A stretch of 64,000 bases of DNA, taken from positions 1 through 64,000 of the forward strand of contig NZ_JAEVLT010000019.1 of the NCBI RefSeq assembly GCF_024494385.1. Direction: 5' to 3'. A model generated the notes under the pieces. That model saw only the letters and a program-made list of their open reading frames with translations. It had not been told where the DNA came from and ran no database searches. Source of the DNA: Bacillus sp. EB600. Its GTDB lineage: Bacteria; Bacillota; Bacilli; Bacillales; Cytobacillaceae. The first letter of the stretch is position 1. Every line of letters begins with the position of its first letter. A program made the position numbers and the translations under genes. Of the stretch, positions 15,399 to 23,037 are shown piece by piece.

Positions 15399-15824
15399 TT
15401 AATGATTAATCAGTATAAACTGAAGCGTTATCGGTACACCAGCTTCAGGTGCTGTTGGTGTTAACAACGTTAATGCTCCTTCTTGTACGAGGTAAGCAGT
15501 TTGGGGTTGAATTATGCCGTTAATAAACAAATTAATATAGGAAACTTCGTTTGGTGATAATATCTGAGTTGTCCCGAATTCCGCTAGGCCATCAGCATTT
15601 GTATATATAAGTTTTTGACCGTCAGAAAAAGTAAAGTACAATAAATTAGTTGTAGGGATTGGACCTAGAATTGGAGGTCCTGGAGGTCCCTGAGGTCCAG
15701 TAGCTCCCTGGGGTCCCCTAGGCCCCCTAGGCCCCCTAGGTCCTTGAGGGGGGAATTGTTTTATGGGTTTTGGAATAGGTGTGAGTGGGCAACATCCCTG
15801 AAAAGGTCGGTTATTGTTAACCAT
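15399..15824 (-). CDS. Collagen-like DUF4183 protein (141 aa), copy A
   Basis: Start ATG at 15824 with GAGGTGA five bases upstream. The N-terminus carries [13 protein letters not shown], then a short collagen-like stretch of about ten G-X-Y triplets ([19 protein letters not shown]), then a DUF4183 domain ([18 protein letters not shown]). The leader motif is conserved in three collagen-like proteins here and replaces the usual BclA leader, so it is a candidate spore-surface targeting signal. Copy B (32095-32511) has one fewer GPR triplet. Transcribed toward the DUF4183 gene. Confidence 0.85.
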   Translation of the reverse strand: MVNNNRPFQGCCPLTPIPKPIKQFPPQGPRGPRGPRGPQGATGPQGPPGPPILGPIPTTNLLYFTFSDGQKLIYTNADGLAEFGTTQILSPNEVSYINLFINGIIQPQTAYLVQEGALTLLTPTAPEAGVPITLQFILINH

Positions 15825-16045
15825 ATAAATCACCTCATAAAATTTTAAAAAATTACCTTATAAAATAATATGTTAGTAATTTTGCAGAATCTTGGACAAA
15901 GGTTGACTTTCCACTAATTCCCCTCTAACATTATTTTGCATTGTTACTATCTGTTTCAATATCCCTATCAAAAATCGGAATTTATCAAAAGAAGGGTTAA
16001 ATGGCCTTAGCGAATAATATCCGCTAAATACTCCATCATGTATAA

Positions 16046-16072
16046 CCTATACAAAACTGGTTAACATAAAGC
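16046..16072 (+). repeat. CCTATACAAATCTAGTTAAC repeat, copy 1 of 3
   Basis: Similar blocks at 16483-16512 and 17453-17478. All three lie 20-50 bases upstream of a strong terminator. Confidence 0.65.
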
Positions 16073-16087
16073 TAATTTTCCGCATTG

Positions 16088-16119
16088 AAAAAGGATCTTC
16101 AAATCGAAGATCCTTTTTT
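16088..16119 (+). terminator. Rho-independent terminator
   Basis: 13-bp GC-containing stem with T-run on both sides. Confidence 0.8.
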
Positions 16120-16310
16120 ATGTAACAAAAGCACCATTTATTAACGTAAGGTAGCAAAAAAACGTTGTATTAAATATCAAGACCAAATGGAACATCTAAT
16201 ATAACTAATGTGTTTTGTAATCTGTATTACTGATACCATGTGATACATACAATCTCGTATATAAAGATTACATATTATAAACTAAAGCACTTTAAAAAGG
16301 GGGGGCACAA

Positions 16311-16463
16311 ATAGACACCTGGTTATTTCTCGTTGGTAATTTAGGATTTCCTATCGTTGTAGCTTTCTATCTTTTGATACGATTTGAAAGAAAGATAGAT
16401 AATCTAACAGAAGCAATCAATAAAATGACAGATACCATTAAGGAAGGAAAAGACAGAGAATAG
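16311..16463 (+). CDS. YvrJ-family protein (50 aa), apparent AUA start
   Basis: One N-terminal membrane helix (WLFLVGNLGFPIVVAFYLLI) followed by an amphipathic tail (RFERKIDNLTEAINKM), the layout of YvrJ-family spore-former proteins of ~50 residues. The frame begins at ATA (16311), where family members start MD-W; a GGGGGG site lies 6 bases upstream and no ATG/GTG/TTG is in frame before it. So it either uses a rare AUA initiation codon or has lost its start by mutation. Function of the family is unknown. Confidence 0.6.
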   Translation: MDTWLFLVGNLGFPIVVAFYLLIRFERKIDNLTEAINKMTDTIKEGKDRE

Positions 16464-16482
16464 TTGTTTCATTGATGCATAT

Positions 16483-16512
16483 CCTATACAAATCTAGTTA
16501 ACATAAAGCCAA
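16483..16512 (+). repeat. CCTATACAAATCTAGTTAAC repeat, copy 2
   Basis: Upstream of the terminator at 16524-16577. Confidence 0.65.
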
Positions 16513-16523
16513 TTATCGGTAAA

Positions 16524-16580
16524 AAAGAGGCTGACTCAAAAGGACATTAAATAACAACTTTTCGAGTCAGCCTCTTTTTA
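16524..16580. terminator. Bidirectional terminator
   Basis: AAAGAGGCTGACTC (16524-16537) / GAGTCAGCCTCTTT (16564-16577). Confidence 0.8.
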
Positions 16581-16593
16581 TTCTAGGAATCTT

Positions 16594-16710
16594 TTATCTT
16601 TGAATACTTTTCTTAATGCTTCCTACGGTTCGCTTACCATGGACAGACGCCATACGGCGTTTTAAGCGATTGTAATACATCTCCCCTAGTAAAAAACCCT
16701 TCCGTTTCCT
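16594..16710 (-). pseudogene. Unassigned gene remnant
   Basis: Startless minus frame ending EMYYNRLKRRMASVHGKR-VGSIKKSIQR. Highly basic; looks like the tail of a transposase or DNA-binding protein, but I cannot assign a family. Confidence 0.25.
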
Positions 16711-16841
16711 TCATGGAACAGCAACACCTTAAAGGCGCTCATTTTAAATATGTGCTTACACATTCAATAATTATAAGATACCAAGGATAGAGTATGTGTC
16801 TTTCATAGCTTGTTTTCCAACATTAGAGTGTTACGATAAAT

Positions 16842-17234
16842 TTAAAGGGCAGCAATTCCATTACCAATTAGATTTAAAACAGTCGAAGCTCCAAGAGTCG
16901 CTAAATCTAAATTATTAATCAATTGAGCAGAAAAGAAGCGAATATTATTTCTTGCAAGCTCAACAGTTTTTGCCTCATATTTGAAATCACTAACTTTATA
17001 ATTACCATAAAAGTATCTAATTCTAGGTAAACTGGCTCCGTTATCTAAAAGCATGTTCGTTGGACCAGAATGAGATTTCATATGCAAATTTATAAGTTTA
17101 TCAAGATATTGACTACACTGGATTGTTTTTTTATCTAAAAGTCCGTAATTCATACCTAGATCAATCAATTCTTTTCTTTTTTTTATAATACACTCTAGTA
17201 AGTCTTCTGTTTCACCTACTGCATTGACTATCAT
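16842..17234 (-). CDS. Spo0E-like protein with C-terminal extension (130 aa)
   Basis: ATG at 17234 downstream of GGGGAG; a longer frame to 17258 lacks a ribosome site. Residues ~5-55 form a Spo0E-type two-helix domain with SQYLDKLINLHM matching the S-x-x-LD signature of Spo0A~P phosphatases. Unlike the family norm (50-85 residues), ~75 more residues follow (LPRIRYFYGNYKVSDFKYE, then a weakly hydrophobic tail ending IGNGIAAL). The extension could be membrane-associating or a fusion by frameshift. Would be expected to lower Spo0A~P if active. Confidence 0.65.
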   Translation of the reverse strand: MIVNAVGETEDLLECIIKKRKELIDLGMNYGLLDKKTIQCSQYLDKLINLHMKSHSGPTNMLLDNGASLPRIRYFYGNYKVSDFKYEAKTVELARNNIRFFSAQLINNLDLATLGASTVLNLIGNGIAAL

Positions 17235-17755
17235 CGACACTTTTTCTCCCCATCTCATCGAAATTTTTGGGTCTCTAAGATATGTAGTGGGTCCATAATA
17301 AAGTATAGAGACATCAAAAGATATTATGAGAAAGATGAGACCAAATGAAAACCCTTTCTACAAAAGATGTCAAAATATCACAAAAATTAATGTAGAATAC
17401 TCAAAGAACCCATGGAAAAAAGTAGTTTTTTCACCTTCTCAGCATTGTATACCCTATACAAATCTAGTTAACATAATACCAACTCTAGGAAGTTGGCAAA
17501 ATAAAAACCCCTTGTCGCTCAAGGGGTTTGTTGTCGTTTATTTTTATGGTTTATACAGAATTTTATACACCGTTGATGAATCAACGTTTTCGGCTTCTGA
17601 AGATGCCTGGCTGCTGCATAAAAAAGAAAGGTTTTATGCAATTTACTTGTGGCTAATCGGAAGAACTTCTTATTTGTCCTTTTCGGTTTATGAGATATAA
17701 TAAAAGTTGGAAAGTTGAACAGTTGTATAGTCATACTAAGGAGGGGAATCATATA
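17235..17755. other. Intergenic with repeat and terminator
   Basis: Copy 3 of the CCTATACAAATCTAGTTAAC repeat (17453-17478), then AACCCCTTG-tcgct-CAAGGGGTT (17507-17529), a terminator. A long open frame through this repeat is judged spurious. Promoter for the toxin-antitoxin pair presumably at ~17705-17740. Confidence 0.45.
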
Positions 17756-18097
17756 ATGGCACAAACAAAAGAGCGAGGTGCTGTGACAATGAAACCAGAA
17801 AACGTCCGTTTCAAGAGAAAATCCCAAGTAACGATTCCAAAGGATTTTGTGGAAGCTTTAAACCTTAAAGAAGGCGATAATCTTCAATGTCGTTTAGAGG
17901 ATGGGAAAATTATCATTGTCCCAATGATTTCCGTTCCAAAAGATCAGGCATGGTTTTGGTCAGAAGAATGGCAAAAGGAAGAAATGGAAGCAGAGGAAGA
18001 TATTAAAGCAGGGCGTGTGAAGTCTTTTGACAATATAGAGGACTTGCTTAAATCACTGCATGAAGATAGTGATGAGTTCAACAGGGATGAAAAATGA
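17756..18097 (+). CDS. AbrB-family antitoxin (113 aa)
   Basis: ATG at 17756 after AAGGAGGGG. Residues ~15-60 (FKRKSQVTIPKDFVEALNLK ... LQCRLEDGKIIIVP) form a SpoVT-AbrB DNA-binding domain. The C-terminal ~50 residues are acidic and helical (WQKEEMEAEEDIKAG; NIEDLLKSLHEDSDEF), typical of a toxin-neutralising tail. The stop overlaps the start of the RelE-type gene by 4 bases (ATGA), the usual antitoxin-first arrangement. Probably represses its own operon together with the toxin. Confidence 0.85.
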   Translation: MAQTKERGAVTMKPENVRFKRKSQVTIPKDFVEALNLKEGDNLQCRLEDGKIIIVPMISVPKDQAWFWSEEWQKEEMEAEEDIKAGRVKSFDNIEDLLKSLHEDSDEFNRDEK

Positions 18098-18357
18098 AAT
18101 TTGGTTATAATCGCAGGTTTGTAAAATCTTACGCCCGATTGGACAAACAATACCAAAAAGCTATTGATAAAGCTTTAGTTTTACTACTAGAAGATTTTAG
18201 TCACCCATCCCTTCGTACAAAGAAAATGGAGGGATGGGATTACATATTCGAAGCCAGTGCTAACATGGATATAAGGATTACCTTTCACTTTGAAAAACCA
18301 GATACCATTGTGTTAAGAAATTGCGGTCATCATGACCGAACATTAAAAAATCCTTAG
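18094..18357 (+). CDS. RelE/YafQ-type toxin (87 aa)
   Basis: Basic protein with the RelE/ParE-fold layout: FVKSYARLDKQYQKAIDKAL helices, then GWDYIFEASANMDIRITFHF strands and the C-terminal LRNCGHHDRTL strand with the conserved late His/Asp. YafQ/RelE toxins cut mRNA in the ribosomal A site; ParE relatives poison gyrase, and the sequence alone cannot separate them with certainty. Translationally coupled to the AbrB-type antitoxin. Likely a plasmid stabilisation module. Confidence 0.82.
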   Translation: MKFGYNRRFVKSYARLDKQYQKAIDKALVLLLEDFSHPSLRTKKMEGWDYIFEASANMDIRITFHFEKPDTIVLRNCGHHDRTLKNP

Positions 18358-18380
18358 GTGCTGTTATTCAGCACCTTTTA
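18357..18380. terminator. Terminator
   Basis: GGTGCTG-ttatt-CAGCACC-TTTT between the toxin gene and the convergent XRE gene. Confidence 0.8.
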
Positions 18381-18614
18381 CATACTCCAAAAGTTATCGT
18401 AATCTATACCCTTATCGAATTTTTTTAAAAATTTAATGATTTTTCTTGCTGTGCTAATTGTCGGCTGGTGTTCATCACTGGAACATAAGCGGCTAACTGT
18501 GGCTTTACTAACTCCAGCTTTTTCTAACTCCTTTTGGCTAATACCATGTTGATCAATATATCTACCAAGTTTAGACCTCGTTTTTCCTATTCCAAACCAA
18601 TTCAATTCTTTCAC
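18378..18614 (-). CDS. XRE-family regulator (78 aa), paralog of 1845-2075
   Basis: Helix-turn-helix YIDQHGISQKELEKAGVSKA, then TVSRLCSS and PTISTARKIIKFLKKF; ends YDNFWSM. The overall layout and the terminal FW-M/FF-I ending match the other XRE protein. GTG at 18614 is the listed start, but GGGAG lies immediately before it, so the in-frame TTG at 18605 may be used instead. It faces the toxin-antitoxin operon convergently and reads away from the oriT region. Confidence 0.8.
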   Translation of the reverse strand: MKELNWFGIGKTRSKLGRYIDQHGISQKELEKAGVSKATVSRLCSSDEHQPTISTARKIIKFLKKFDKGIDYDNFWSM

Positions 18615-19035
18615 TCTCCCAAGCTTTGTTTATAGCTCAAGGATTGACCTTTTTTTCATAGCTTATACAAAAGTTTCATCTCTGAAATTTTTTTACAGAG
18701 ATGAGGAAACATGGACAACCAGGGCGGCATAGCTTGAGATATGGGCGAATGAGATACTCGCTAGAATCTTACGAAAGGAAAATTAGAATTTTTTAAGAGT
18801 CTTTCAAGAATCTATATCTAGTGCACTTGTACAGGTAGAAAAGTTGGTTTAATAAGAAAAGCAAAATCTGTTAATAAGAGGCGAAGTCGGGAGAAAAGGA
18901 AGGGGGTCCGGGGGAAACAAGGTAATATTCAGATAATTAAGGTTTTCAGAAAAATATCCGAAGGGCGCACTTATATACTACTATCGTGGTAAGTGCAAAA
19001 TCATCGTGAAGCGTCTACAAAAAGGAGTGGTGAGA
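18615..19035. promoter_or_regulatory. Transfer-origin region (non-coding)
   Basis: No gene. Contains a hairpin CATCTCTG/CAGAGATG (~18677-18704), G-rich stretches (GGGGGTCCGGGGG at ~18902-18914) and the oriT core described separately. Probably carries the promoter of the mobilization operon. Confidence 0.5.
18961..18996 (-). other. oriT core with IncQ-type nic
   Basis: On the minus strand the sequence TAAGTGCGCCCTT matches the IncQ/pIP501/pGO1-type nic region, with cleavage expected after GTGCG (between 18966 and 18965). Inverted repeat GCACTTA (18967-18973) / TAAGTGC (18990-18996) flanks it. It is immediately upstream of the coupling ATPase and replication-relaxation genes. Confidence 0.75.
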
Positions 19036-19221
19036 ATGTTTAGTTCTGGTATTTTAATCGCTGGTGGCAGCTGTATAGCGTTAGCTTTATTGGATAAGTT
19101 TGCAGATGATTGCGGCATTCCATGGTTAGGAAATACATTAAAAATTCTTATTCCTATAGCGGCAATGATAGCAAGCGTGTATTTTCTTGAGACAAATACA
19201 TTTTTGAGGTGGTTAAGGTGA
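19036..19221 (+). CDS. Small membrane protein of mobilization operon (61 aa)
   Basis: ATG at 19036 with AAAGGAG upstream. Two hydrophobic helices (SGILIAGGSCIALALL and TLKILIPIAAMIASVYFL). The stop overlaps the GTG of the FtsK-like gene by 4 bases, so it is translationally coupled. It may anchor the coupling ATPase at the membrane, since that protein has no membrane segments of its own; this is inference. Confidence 0.75.
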   Translation: MFSSGILIAGGSCIALALLDKFADDCGIPWLGNTLKILIPIAAMIASVYFLETNTFLRWLR

Positions 19222-20372
19222 GCATATGGGAAAAGTTAAAAGCGCGTAGACAGCTTATAAAAGCCTTTCGTACTGCTCAAATTTACCGTAGTTATTCCAC
19301 AGATAACGGAGACCGTTACATTCTGCCTAAAATCCACTCTGTAGCCATTAACGATCATTCCACTGAATATGTCTTTACTCTCCCTACCGGTATTAATCCC
19401 GATTTATTGAAAAAGAATTTTTATGTGTTTCAGCAAGTGTTTGGGAAACAAATTGAACTTGATGGAGAAATAAAAAGGTTTGTTTTAACCGTCTATAAAA
19501 CCGGTATAACAAAGGAATTAACCTACCGATATAGCAACGATATATTGCCTGTTATAGAAGGCTTTAAAATACCTATCGTTTGCGGTATGGATCGTAATGG
19601 CGAATGGGTAGTTTATGATGCCATAATGGAGCCGAACGCTTTGATAAGTGGGGAACCAGGAAGCGGAAAGAGTACGCAGTTACGGTCTATATTGACCACT
19701 CTCATAAAATATAAATCTCCTGACGAGCTTCACCTCTATTTGGGAGACTTGAAAATGTCTGAATTCCATTTATTTAAGGGTGTGCAGCACGTTAAAAGTG
19801 TAGCTACTTTCCCGGATGAATTGGAACGGATGCTGTCACAGGTCTATAATGAAATGCTTAACCGTAGCCGTTTATTGAATGCTACAGGTGTTATGCACGT
19901 TGATGATCTGCCAGCTGATAAGAAAGTTCCTTACATCCTTCTGGCCATAGATGAAATCGTTATGGTGATGGATAACAAGGATATTAAATCGATGCTTGTA
20001 CAAATTGATTCATTAGGTCGGGCATTGGGAATTTATAATATTTTATCGTTGCAACGTCCTTCCCACGATATTCTAGACACGAAAATAAGATCCTTATTAA
20101 CTGTACGGATGGGTTTTCGTACAACTGATCTATCAAACTCTAAAATTATCGGCACTCCAGGCAGTGAAAAAATAAGCAGAGAGACACCAGGAAGGTTTTA
20201 TTTAAAAAGAGATAGCTTAGAAGAAATACAAGCCCCATATTTGACCGAGAAAGCGGCTAAAAAGGTTTTAGAGAGCTATAAGTCTATTGAATGGAAAAAC
20301 GGGTGTAATGGCTATTCTATGCAGTCTGATGATGTGCTAACGGAAAGGGATGTGTTTTTTGATGCTAACTAG
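19218..20372 (+). CDS. FtsK/SpoIIIE-type coupling ATPase (384 aa)
   Basis: GTG at 19218, coupled to the previous gene. N-terminal ~140 residues are a basic, beta-rich region. A Walker A motif GEPGSGKST lies near residue 147, a DLKMSEF motif follows, and Walker B is ILLAIDEIVM. Then SLQRPSHDIL and RMGFRTTDLSNSKII match the FtsK-like plasmid and ICE transfer ATPases (TcpA/ConQ-like). These bring the relaxase-DNA complex to the transfer channel. No other channel genes (VirB4, VirB6-like) are in the window, so the plasmid may only be mobilizable. The C-terminus overlaps the next gene. Confidence 0.85.
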   Translation: MSIWEKLKARRQLIKAFRTAQIYRSYSTDNGDRYILPKIHSVAINDHSTEYVFTLPTGINPDLLKKNFYVFQQVFGKQIELDGEIKRFVLTVYKTGITKELTYRYSNDILPVIEGFKIPIVCGMDRNGEWVVYDAIMEPNALISGEPGSGKSTQLRSILTTLIKYKSPDELHLYLGDLKMSEFHLFKGVQHVKSVATFPDELERMLSQVYNEMLNRSRLLNATGVMHVDDLPADKKVPYILLAIDEIVMVMDNKDIKSMLVQIDSLGRALGIYNILSLQRPSHDILDTKIRSLLTVRMGFRTTDLSNSKIIGTPGSEKISRETPGRFYLKRDSLEEIQAPYLTEKAAKKVLESYKSIEWKNGCNGYSMQSDDVLTERDVFFDAN

Positions 20373-21003
20373 CCGAGATAAAGCGATTATTAAAGATTTA
20401 AATAGATTTAGGGTAATGGATCGGGATTCTATCGCAGAAATACACTTCTCGAATGTGAAAAATCCAAAGGATTCCACTAATCATGTTTTACTAAGATTGC
20501 TGAGGGATGGACATATTCAGCGGTCTAAATCATTCGTGCCGTATGTTTATTTTGGGACAGATGTAAATATGAAACGGAATAGCGCAAAAGTCGGGCATTT
20601 CCTTGCAATCTTGAATACTTACAAAGAAATGCGGAGGTTGGGGAAATTAACTACATTTTTAGTCGAGCCAAAATACGGCAGTAAGGGAACCGTGGAACCC
20701 GATATATTTTGTATTTTCCGAGATACACCTTTCTTTATTGAGGTTCAAAGGACCTTATACTCTGAAAAACAGATGAATGAAAAGATTAACAGATATGTAG
20801 AGTTGTATCATAGCAATGTTATGTCTAAGCCTTTTCCCCACGTTTTAATACTGTCTGAGCAACGATATGCCATCGATATGGATCTACCCTTTAGACTGTT
20901 TCAAGCTCAGTCATTTACTCAGTTTTTACAGTCATTGAAGCCAGAACAGCCGGTTATACAAAATAATACTGGTACCAATTTAAAGCTAAAAATAAATGGT
21001 TAA
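20362..21003 (+). CDS. Replication-relaxation family protein, candidate relaxase (213 aa)
   Basis: Start is uncertain: ATGs at 20350 and 20362 and a TTG at 20359 are in frame; 20362 is chosen for spacing from GAAAGGG. The N-terminal winged-helix (SRDKAIIKDLNRFRVMDRDS) and the core (LVEPKYGSKGTVEPDIFCIF ... FFIEVQRTLYSEKQMNEKI) match the replication-relaxation family, which includes mobilization proteins of Bacillus plasmids. Acidic residues in EPDIF and IEVQR resemble a PD-(D/E)xK-like site. Coupled to the ATPase gene and downstream of the oriT, so a relaxase or relaxosome role is likely. Confidence 0.78.
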   Translation: MLTSRDKAIIKDLNRFRVMDRDSIAEIHFSNVKNPKDSTNHVLLRLLRDGHIQRSKSFVPYVYFGTDVNMKRNSAKVGHFLAILNTYKEMRRLGKLTTFLVEPKYGSKGTVEPDIFCIFRDTPFFIEVQRTLYSEKQMNEKINRYVELYHSNVMSKPFPHVLILSEQRYAIDMDLPFRLFQAQSFTQFLQSLKPEQPVIQNNTGTNLKLKING

Positions 21004-21054
21004 CTCTAGTTAACCGAGTTAACCTATTGGTAAATAAGAAGAAATAGGTTAACT
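20998..21054. promoter_or_regulatory. GTTAAC box array, copy 1
   Basis: GTTAAC at 20999, 21009, 21018 and 21048. The first three match 55407-55431 in spacing (10 and 9 bases) and flanking sequence. Overlaps the 3' end of the relaxase gene. Confidence 0.65.
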
Positions 21055-21083
21055 AAGGCTAGCCAAATCTGGATAGCCCTTTT
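21055..21083. terminator. Terminator between convergent genes
   Basis: GGCTA-gccaaatctgga-TAGCC-CTTTTTT between the mobilization operon and the DUF3967 gene. Confidence 0.55.
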
Positions 21084-21752
21084 TTATTTACCAAAGAATC
21101 GAACAAAGAAACCTTTCTTTTTCTCTTCTTGAGAAGATGCAATTTGTTGCAGCTGCTGTTGTATCTCAAGATATATTTTTTTAGTCTCCTGGCTTTCCCT
21201 TATAGATTCTATTAATCTTTTATCGTGCCGTTCCAGGCGTTCTTTATCTCGTTCTTCTGCTCGTTCGTCACGCTGTTCTAGAAATTCTTGCTGCTGATCT
21301 AGCCGTTGCAGGAGTTCGTGGTTAAATTCTTTTTGTTCCCTGTTGTCCTCTATAAGCTTACGATTTACCTCATCTTGCGTTCTTATAAACTCAATTAATG
21401 ACGTTACTAATTCTTCATTAGAACGGCTTGAATCACGCTGTAATTCAAGTGATTTTTCCTCATTTTCTACAAGAACGCTATGCGTGCTTACCTGGAACGC
21501 ACCCTTTCCAAACCTGTCTACAACAAGGTTTGCAGCGTTCTCCAATGGCATATTTTCATTTACTAAGTTTTGAAAATGCCTTAGAACAACTAAATCACCT
21601 TCAACAAAAAGACGGCGATTTTTATCGTTCCTGATAAATGCGTATCCACTTTTTTCGAGAGCAAGACACCATTTTCGAAGCGTACTATCTCCAATGTCTA
21701 AAGTCGTAAATACATCCTTTGATGTGTATGCTTTTTCTGTATAGTGATCCAT
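21084..21752 (-). CDS. DUF3967-type HTH/coiled-coil protein (222 aa)
   Basis: N-terminal MerR-like helix-turn-helix (YTSKDVFTTLDIGDSTLRKW), then a segment LVVLRHFQNLVNENMPLENA, and from ~residue 110 a long coiled coil rich in Glu/Gln/Arg (QEFLEQRDERAEERDKERLE). It ends in a basic-hydrophobic tail KKGFFVRFFGK that could touch the membrane. This architecture is common on Bacillus cereus-group plasmids and resembles RacA-type DNA-tethering proteins. Repeats upstream (21823-21908) are candidate binding sites. A partition or anchoring role is inference. Confidence 0.78.
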   Translation of the reverse strand: MDHYTEKAYTSKDVFTTLDIGDSTLRKWCLALEKSGYAFIRNDKNRRLFVEGDLVVLRHFQNLVNENMPLENAANLVVDRFGKGAFQVSTHSVLVENEEKSLELQRDSSRSNEELVTSLIEFIRTQDEVNRKLIEDNREQKEFNHELLQRLDQQQEFLEQRDERAEERDKERLERHDKRLIESIRESQETKKIYLEIQQQLQQIASSQEEKKKGFFVRFFGK

Positions 21753-21822
21753 TCTAATCGCCTCCCAGTAGCGTTCTAATATACGTTCTAGGAAAACAAT
21801 TGAAAATCCTTCAATCTTTTTG

Positions 21823-21908
21823 CCGTACTACAGGTTTAGTTCCTCATTTATAGTCCTACAATTAGGGTACGATATCGTACTACACCTATAGGACGTTATC
21901 GTACTACA
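21823..21908 (-). repeat. CGTACTACA repeats, candidate centromere or operator
   Basis: CGTACTACA at 21824, 21876 and 21900. The middle one is part of GTACGATATCGTAC (21867-21880), a perfect 14-bp palindrome; partial GGACGATA follows. Located 70-155 bases upstream of the DUF3967 start. Confidence 0.6.
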
Positions 21909-22226
21909 GTTAGTGGACGATAAATATTTTCCCTTCATATATGCCGAAATCCTAAAGAAAAATATAAAGAAATATACTTGCAAACATCTTTGCAAGGTAG
22001 CTAGTTTACATAATATGTTTTATGTTACTTTCGGTTTTAAACCTTTTCAAACGACAAAAGGGCAGATGTTCCCATCCTCAAACGGTTTGCCTTTACCTAT
22101 AAAATTTTTTCCCTTTTACCAATAAAGGGATAAAATCTGCATATTTATTGGTAATTACTTCTTTCACTAACTGCTCATTCGTTTAATAAACAAAGTTTTG
22201 AAATTCATCCATAAGGAGTGTTAACA
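21909..22226. other. Intergenic, no gene seen
   Basis: AT-rich. Holds one CCGAAAGTAACATAAAA-type copy of the dispersed repeat (22014-22032, minus sense). An open plus frame here has no ribosome site and is rejected. Confidence 0.4.
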
Positions 22227-22394
22227 ATGCAGGATGATAAAAACAAAGTTCTAATCTTGAAAGAACAAAAAATCATTCGTTTTGTGGAGGGTGTTATAAA
22301 AGAACTTTATAATGGGATACCAAACAAGTACAAACATACTTTAAATTCTGCTGAAATAGATGAACTATGGGATCGATTAATCAAAATAAAGTAG
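22227..22394 (+). CDS. Small hypothetical protein (55 aa)
   Basis: ATG after ATAAGGAGTG. Charged, mostly helical product (NKVLILKEQKIIRFVEGVIK, ending EIDELWDRLIKIK). Too short for many gene callers but with a textbook ribosome site. No family recognised. Confidence 0.6.
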   Translation: MQDDKNKVLILKEQKIIRFVEGVIKELYNGIPNKYKHTLNSAEIDELWDRLIKIK

Positions 22395-22507
22395 CAGAAA
22401 AAGGACTAAACTGTCCATCCATTATGCTGCATTCAGGTGAATTTTTGTCATAAAAATACTGCATACGTGGCAATGTGACCAAAAGTCTATTTTGTTACAT
22501 AAGTAAA

Positions 22508-22534
22508 AAGCCACCCTTTAAGGGTGACTTAATT
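22508..22534 (+). terminator. Terminator-like hairpin
   Basis: AAGCCACCCTT-t-AAGGGTGACTT just before the degenerate repeat field. Confidence 0.55.
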
Positions 22535-22559
22535 GTGTACTAATTGGTACGAGCACGTA

Positions 22560-22905
22560 ACGATATACCTTGCACTATTATAAATAGCTGATTACCCATA
22601 TATAACCTCTCGACTATATATGAACGTTAACTTCATTGAGTCATGTACTCAACTTAGTCTACGGCACTCAGTACGATCTTCGCTCGACCCTCATATAATA
22701 AATTGGGACCTTATTGTAATAATACCTTCAAGAGGTACGACTACAATAAAACCTTTCTCTACCATATAGAATCTTCCCTCCGACTATATACATACCATGT
22801 GGAGATGACCTATATATAATCTTTGGCCGACCTATATACACCACCTAAAGAGCATATATAGATCTTGGCTCAACCGTTACGTACCCGATACTAATATCAT
22901 GAGAA
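22560..22905. repeat. Field of degenerate CGAC-YTATATA repeats
   Basis: About 350 bases without coding potential in which short related units recur: CGACTATATA at 22611 and 22791, CATATATAACC at 22598, CGACTACAATA at 22739, GACCTATATATA at 22807, CGACCTATATACA at 22829, CATATATAGATC at 22853. Spacing is irregular. Composition differs sharply from flanking DNA. It could be a leader for the Gln-rich gene at 23038 or a multi-site protein-binding array. Confidence 0.5.
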
Positions 22906-23037
22906 AATTCATTTAAATTATGTGTAATTAATGTTTGGTAAAAATAACTCTTTTGACTATTGAACATATTATTTTGATTTCTACGCAAAATAATTTTCGT
23001 GTTACCTTAACTTCAATTTACTAAGGAGTGATCACTC

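Larger units (their letters stand above)
14754..15916. repeat. 1.16-kb segmental duplication, copy A
   Basis: Nearly identical to 31433-32603 in the same orientation, with a few substitutions and small indels. Contains a DUF4183 gene, a decayed DUF4183 fragment and a collagen-like gene. Boundaries are where the match begins (TGCCGTCAC) and ends (TTTCCACTA). Confidence 0.9.
15917..16310. other. Intergenic with repeat and terminator
   Basis: Holds one copy of the CCTATACAAA-CTGGTTAACAT repeat (16046-16070) and a perfect terminator AAAAAGGATCTTC / GAAGATCCTTTTTT (16088-16119). No gene seen. Confidence 0.5.

Noticed and set aside
17326-17700. 124-aa plus-strand ORF
   Set aside because: It spans an intergenic repeat and a terminator, has no ribosome site, and ends at the AbrB/RelE promoter region.
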